This document shows positions 1 through 6,800 of a stretch of 7,794 nucleotides of DNA, piece by piece (the first letter of the stretch is position 1; the number at the start of each line of letters is the position of its first letter). The DNA is from JAWVZU01 sp033722075 (GTDB lineage: Bacteria; Pseudomonadota; Gammaproteobacteria; Xanthomonadales; SZUA-38), in the NCBI GenBank assembly GCA_033722075.1, contig JAWVZU010000194.1, positions 1 through 7,794 of the forward strand, read 5' to 3'. A program made the position numbers and the translations under genes. The notes under the pieces are model-generated. The model saw nothing but the letters and a program-made list of their open reading frames with translations. It was not told the DNA's origin and ran no database searches.

Positions 1-870
1 CCCGTAGACGTCGCGGTATCGCCGGACGGCAGGCATGTCTACGTGGCCGCAGAGACCAGCGGGGCCATCGCTCTCTTCCTGCGCGACAACATTTCCAGCA
101 GCCAGACTTTTGGCAATCTTGCTTTCCAGACCTCGATCACGGACAGCGACCTGGCCGGTGTACAGGCACTGGTCGTGACCGCCGACGGGCGCCATCTCTA
201 TGCTGCCGGGACATCGGGTCTCGTGGCCTACGAGCGGGATCCGACCAGCGGCGCGTTGACCTCTCTGCAGACCTTCAGTGGAACGATTGCGGCCTCACCC
301 CGAGCCAGCCTCGCGGCCACGGCGGACGGCAAATTTGTCGCCCACGGCAGCAACGCGGGGGTCACGGTTTACGAGCGCGACAACGATTCCGGCAGCCTGA
401 CTTTCGGGGAACTGACCGAGACCGACACGGACGCCACCAGCGCGCGCGGCGTGTCTTTTGTCACCAGCGAAGTCGGACTTTCGCTTTACGCCGGTTCGTC
501 CGGCGGCATCGAGCACTGGGTGGTGGATACGGACACCGGCATGTTGGGCACGGTCGATTCGACGGTGCTCGCCGGGTTCGACACCAACAACGTCTTTGCG
601 GCCCCGGATGGCGAACATGTCTTCGCCGTCGGCGGCGGAAGCGACGAACTCAAGGTCTTTCGCCGCACGCCCACGACCGGCTCTCTGGCCCTGCAGGAGA
701 CCGTCGCGGACGCACCGAATGACGATGCAGCGCCTCGCCTTGCGGCGCCGTCATCGGTTGTCGTGACCGGTGACGGGCGACATGTCCTGGTCTCGGCAGC
801 CGAGGAATCGCAGGCAATCACGCCGACCAGCAAGGGTGCGATCACGGTTTTCGATCGGGAAGCCCCGGAA
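1..870 (+). repeat. Propeller P1a, six visible blades (first blade upstream of window)
   Basis: Six blades can be read, with approximate starts at 1, 166, 304, 448, 583 and 751. The first carries a clean SPDGRHVYVAA core; the others keep TADGRHLYAAG, TADGKFVAHG, a degenerate SEVGLSLYAG, APDGEHVFAVG and TGDGRHVLVSA. Blades 2 to 4 are short (about 45-48 residues) and lack the GLxGA/GLxGP connector seen elsewhere. Blade 6 has a longer insertion between its second and third strands (AEESQAITPTSKGAITVF). If the unit is seven-bladed like the complete propellers further on, exactly one blade lies upstream of base 1. That count is an inference; the fold assignment rests on the repeat pattern. Confidence 0.85.
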
Positions 871-3800
871 CCGGTGTTCGGCCTGATCGAGGTCGAGAAA
901 GCCGGTGTCAACGATTCCGGTGACAGCGGCGGTTCGGTGACGGGACTGTCCGGCGCGAGTTCGGTGGTCGTTTCCGGCGACGGCGACCATGTCTACGCCA
1001 CCGGTTTCTCCGACAGCACGATTTCGACGTTCACCCGTGATCCGGACCTGGGTCTAGACATCGCGACTCAAGGCCAGCATCTGAACTTCCTGGAATCGGT
1101 TCAGGACAGCGCGATGCTGGAGCCGGTCGACATCAAGATTGCACCGATCGGAGACGATTTCGTCTATGTGGCGGCGCAGGCCTCCGATTCCGTTCACGTG
1201 TTCGCCCGTGAGAGCGACGGCACGCTCACCGCCCTGCCTTCGTTCACCGAGGTCGACGACGACGCGAGTTCGCCCGGTTCGGCGGATGGCCTTTTCGGGG
1301 TGACCGCGCTGGCCCTGGATCCCAGCGGCGAATTCCTGTACACCGCCGGCCGCTTCGACGCCGGCATCGGGATCTTCGATGTCAACCGGTCGACTGGCGA
1401 GCTGACCTATCTGGGCATCGCGCTCAACGGAGAGAACGGTGTTGCGTCCCTCCGTGGTGTCCGCGACGTCGCAGTCACCGCAGACGGCAAATACGTGATT
1501 GCCGCAGCGAGCGAGGACAATGCCATCGTTGTCTTCGAGCGCATCGAAAATCCCACCGCGAGCGAGTTCGTGGGCGGGCTGCGTTTCCTCCAGGCCTTTG
1601 CCGTATCGGACTCCCGTCCCCTGGGACTCGCGCTGAGTGACGATCATATCTACGTGGCGGGCGCAACGGCGGATGCCATCCTCGTGCTCGCCCGTGACAG
1701 TGAAACGGGACGCCTGCGGCTGATCCAGACTTTCGAGAACTTCGACTCCGGCTCGACGGTTTTGAACGGCCCGCGTGCCGTGGCCCTCTCGAACGACGAA
1801 TCCAAGCTGTTCGTCGTTGCGGAAGACGGCGATGGCGCCCTGGTCTTCGGCCGGAATACCGATCCCGTCAGCGCGAGTTATGGCGAGATCGAATTCCTGG
1901 AAGAAACGATCAATGGGCGCAACGGCGTGACCGGGCTCGACCGGCCCTATGACGTCGCGGTTGCGCCCAATGGGGGCAACGCCTATGTGGTGGGGCTCGA
2001 CTCCAGCGCCCTTGCGGCGTTCCGACTCGGCGCTGGTTCCAGCTGTTCGGCCTCCGGTTCCGGCAGCATCGATGACGAGGTCAACATCGCTGCCGGTGGT
2101 GCCGTGTCCTACAGTGCGGTGCTCGAACTGCGCAGCGATGCCCTTGGCGGGGCAACGATCTGCAGGAAGGAAGCCGGCGACGAGGCCTCCGCCAAACCCA
2201 ACAACCTCTGCAACTTCGCCGAGATTCGCGCCGAAGGCGTGACGGACATGAACGGTGGACAGAGCGCTACCCACGACACGGCAGTCCTGACCCCTGAAGC
2301 CGACCTGCAGATTTCGAAGAACAACGACCAGGTCTCGACCGTTCCCGGGGAGCGCGTGACCTATACGATCGAAATCGTGAATAACGGTCCCAGCGATGCA
2401 GTCCATAACCTGCCGGGGTCAGTGACCTTCACGGACTCGCTCTCGAGTCAGTTCGATCTTTCCGACACGACCTGGACCTGCGACGCGCTGGGTTCCGGCG
2501 GCCTCTCTTTCGTGGAGGCCCAGGATGTGGTTAGTCGCGATGCCACCGAAGATCCGGCCGTGGAAATTTCGCTGCTGGCAGGCGTTTCGGCAGTGCTCAC
2601 GATCGAGGATCCCGATTCGACGGGTCCGCTCGGCGACCTGGTCCTCGCGGCGAATCCGGAGCTGTCGACGGTTTCCGTCTTCGGGCGGAACACCTTGACC
2701 GGGGAAATCACGCCTCAGCTCGTGCTTCAGGACTCGGTCAGCTTCAATCCGGATGCCCTGGTGGGCGGTGCCGATATCATCCAGTCGGTTTCCAACCTGG
2801 CCGGTGCGCGAGCCCTGGCCGCCACGGCAGACGGACAATTCGTCTTTGTAGCCGCCCAGGCCTCGGACCAGGTGCATGCATTCGAACTCGGCCAGGCGGC
2901 CGGTTTGCCAACCCTGACGCTCGCGGATTCGATCAGCGGCACCGGGCTGAACCAGCCGGTTGCCCTGGCCTACGACGCCGCCAACGATCGGCTTTACGTC
3001 GCCGCCTCCAATTCCGATGCGGTCTCGGCGCACAGTTTCGATCCCGGAACAGGTGCGTTCACCCAGCTCGACCTGGAAGTCGACGGCATTGCCGACCCGG
3101 ACGACAGCGTCGGCGCGGTCTCCGGTCTGAACGGTGCTGTTTCGCTTGCCCTGACCCCCAGTGCCGATTTCCTGTTCGTCGCCGCACGAGAATCGCAGCG
3201 GATAACGCGCTTTGCCGTCAACGGCGATGGCACCCTCGTTTTCGACGGCTCCTTCGACGCAACTTCACTCGGCACTTCCCTTTCCGGCGTGTCGAGACTA
3301 CATCTGTCCGCGGACGGGATGACCCTGTTTGCGTCGGCGACGGCCGCCGGCAGCGTCGGCGTCTTTTCCGTCGATGCCATGGGCGGGCTGGCGCTGCTTC
3401 AGGAGATCGACAGCACCACCGTTGATTCCAACCGGTTTGCTGCGCCCGGCGCGGTGATCGAAACCGCGGACGGTCGCCACCTTTACATTGCCGCGAGAGA
3501 CGGGGATGCGATCTTTGCGCTACGTTTCGATGCGAATGCCGAGGTGTACGTCCCGGTAAGCGTCGTATCCGGCGCCATGGACAGCAGCCTGGGTCTGGAC
3601 GAGCCTCGGGCGTTGGCCTTCTCGCCCGACGACGAATTCCTGTACATCGCCGGCGCATCAGCGCCGGCGGTGGCGGTGTTCCAGCGCCAGGACGACAGCG
3701 ATTGCCAGGCAAGCGGAACCGGTGCGCCGGAGAATATCGCGCTGCGCATCGCCGCCGGCGGCCAGGTCGTATTCGAGATCGACACGCTGGTTAACGCCGA

Positions 3801-6800
3801 CGCAACCGGCTCGCTGAGCAATACGGCCACGATCGATGCCGATGTGGACAGCACGCCGGGCGACAGCAGCGCAACTGACGAAGACGTGTTGAACCGCCGG
3901 GCTGACCTCGCGATTACCAAGACCGATGACCGGGCCGAATTCGATGGGCTTGCCGCCGCAGCCGATGTGCTCGTCGCGGATGACCTTCATGTCTACGTTG
4001 CCGGTCGGTCGGACGCGGCGATAGGCCGTTTCCTGCGCGATGATGATCCACAGTCGAGTAGTTATGGTCTGCTGGAGTTCGTCGGTGCGGTCAGGCAGGG
4101 GGAGAACGGAGCGACCGGACTGCTGGGCGTTTCCGATCTGGACCTCTCCAACGATGGCCTGCTCCTGATTGCGGCCGGCACGGACAGCAACGCGCTCAGC
4201 ATTTTCGATCGTGACCCGACTGCCGGCACGCTGACGCCGCGCTTTGCGCTGGTGAGCGGCAGTACGGGGATTTCCGGTTTGAACGGGGCATCCGCCACCG
4301 ACTTCAGCTTCGACGACCGCCATTTCTATGCAACTGCGCAAACGTCGAACGCGCTCAGCGTCTTTGCGATCGATCCCGATACGGACGCGATCACGCAGGT
4401 GCAGGTCATCCAGGACGGCGTGATGAGCGTAACCGGCCTGGCGGCGCCGACCGATGTGCTTGTGTCGCCTGACGACAAGCATGTCTACGTTGCGGCGCCG
4501 GACAGCAACTCGATCCTGGCCTTCGTGCGCAACCCCAGCGAGGGCAGCAGCAGCTTCGGGCAGCTGACGTTTGTCGATCAATACGAAGATCAGTCGGTGG
4601 GCATCGACGGCCTGGAGGGCGTGCGATCCCTGGCCATCTCTCCGGATGGAAGTTTCCTCTACGCCCTCGGCAGCCGGGAAGCATCGCTGGCCGTGTTCAG
4701 TCGTGACGCAACGACCGGTGAACTGATGTTCGTTGAACGGAAGGCCGACGGTACCGGGGGTGTCACCGGGCTATCCGGGGCACGTTCGCTGTCCATGAAG
4801 CCTGATGGTTCAAGGTTGTATGTCGCAGCAACCGCCAGTGATGCGGTGGTCTGGTTCGACGTTGCGATGGACGGCACGTTGGCGTTTGCCGACAGCATTT
4901 CGTCGATGAGTGGGACCAATGACGGGCTGGCGGGGGCTGCGGCCGTGGCCCTTAGCGAGCCCCACCTCTACGTGGCAGCCTCCGAAGACAATTCGGTGAC
5001 GACCCTGCTGACCAATGGAAGCACCTCCGTCCTGGGCAGCATCGTCGATGGCCGCGGCGGGGTTGCGCCCGGGTCGGAACTGACCTATCGAATCGAAGTC
5101 TTCAACCACGGCCCGTCCGATGTGATCGGTGCCACCGTCAAGGACGTGTTCCCGAGCGAGTTTGAATCCATCCAGTGGGTGTGCACGCCGGACGGCGTCG
5201 GTGCGGGCTGCCGGGTTTGCACGGCATCCAACCTGGATGAATGCAGCGGCGACATCAACGAGTCCGTGGACCTTCCCTCCGGCACCTCGGTGCTGTTCGA
5301 GGCAACGGGACTGATTCGGCCGGGCGTGACCGGCACCCTGGTCAATACGGCAACGGTGACTGCGCCGGCCGGCGTGACCGATGGGACGCAGAGCAACAAC
5401 TCCGCGACGGACGACGATACGGTCATGGCGCCCGCAGCGGACGTCATGGTTGAGGTCACGGCCCTGTCCGGCAATCCATCCGCTGGCGCGCCTGCCGACT
5501 ATCAGATCGACGTGGTCAATCTTGGTCCTTCGGTTGCGCGCGACACACGGGTACAGATCAGCCTGCCCGAACTGATCGGTCGAGCCACCTGGACTTGCTC
5601 GGCGACGCCGACACCGGGGCTTCTGGGCCTGATTGAGGAGTTCCAGACCGAATTGTCGGTGGTCCGCGGTTTTGCCGTGTCCCCGGATGGTTCGAACGTC
5701 TACGCGGTCGGCGATGACGCGTCCGCGGTGGGTTCCATCGCGATCCTGGAGCGGGATTCCAGCAGCGGAAGACTCGGCGCCACCAGCCTGGTTCGTGACG
5801 GAATCGACGGCCAGGGACTGGGCGGTGCTGCCGGAGTCGTCGTTTCGGCGGATGGTGAGTTCGTCTTTGTCGCCGGCGCCGGGGATGACGCCGTGGCGGC
5901 GTTCTCACGCGATGCCAGTGATGGATCTTTGACCTTCATCAACCAGCTGACCGACGGAATCGGGGCCGAGGGCCTCGGCGGCGTCAGCGCACTGGCCTTG
6001 AGCCCGGATGGGTTCTATCTCTATGCCGCATCGCCGGTCGAGAACTCGCTGACGGTGCTCAGCGTCGCATCCAACGGAACTCTGGGTTTTGTCGAGCAGA
6101 TCATCCAGGGCGAGAGCGTCAATGGCAGCAATGTCGACGGACTCAGTGGGGCGGCCGATCTGGTCGTTTCCCCGGATGGCGCCTATCTGTACGCGATCGG
6201 CGAGAACAACGACGCGATCGCGACCTTTGCACGCAGCCCGTCCACCGGTGAGCTGACCTATCAGTCCAGCATTCTCGACTTCCAGGTTTCCGGCGGGGGA
6301 CTGCTGGGTCCGGTCGACATTGCGATTGCACCGGACGGCAGCCGCGTTTTCGTCGCTTCGCCCGGCAGTGACATGGTCTCCGCCTTCGATCGCAATGACG
6401 AAACCGGCGCCTTGTCCTTCGCCCTGCGCGTTGACAGCTCCTTTGGCGGTGGCGTTTTCACCGCGCCGCGGGCCATCAGCGTTACCTCGGACGGCCGGCT
6501 GTTGCAGGTCGGACATGCGGAAGGAATCACCAGCTATCAGATTCGTGATGACGAACTCAGGGCGATTCAGACTGTTGCCGAGCCGTCTGCGGCGCCGCCG
6601 GACCGCGGCATGGCCGGTGGTGGCCTGAGCCGCTATCTGTACGCTGCCGCCGGCGATGCGGTCGCGACCCTGGAACTGGGCGATGGCTCCTTCTGTACCG
6701 AAGAGGGCTCCGGACCGGTCGACGACCTGATCGACCTTTCCGCCACGGGCAGTGTCACCTACATGGTCCAGGGCTTCACCCTGCCGGGTGCTCGAGGCGA

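Noticed and set aside
541..543. In-frame ATG as a possible start of the gene
   Set aside because: Well-formed blades in the same frame continue upstream to base 1, and no convincing Shine-Dalgarno precedes it. It is an internal methionine.
1054..2406. 450-codon open frame on the minus strand
   Set aside because: It lies wholly antisense to the well-supported propeller/DUF11 frame. GC-rich codons with frequent GNC leave the complementary frame stop-poor. Its translation shows no recognisable domain, only a mirrored repeat pattern.
3658..4581. 307-codon open frame on the minus strand
   Set aside because: It overlaps the clear DUF11 and P3 coding sequence and has no recognisable motif, so it is a compositional shadow.
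5023..5598. Frameshift or assembly error explaining the split DUF11 domains
   Set aside because: The frame is unbroken and the same split recurs at the same motif in D2, D4 and D5, which errors would not produce.
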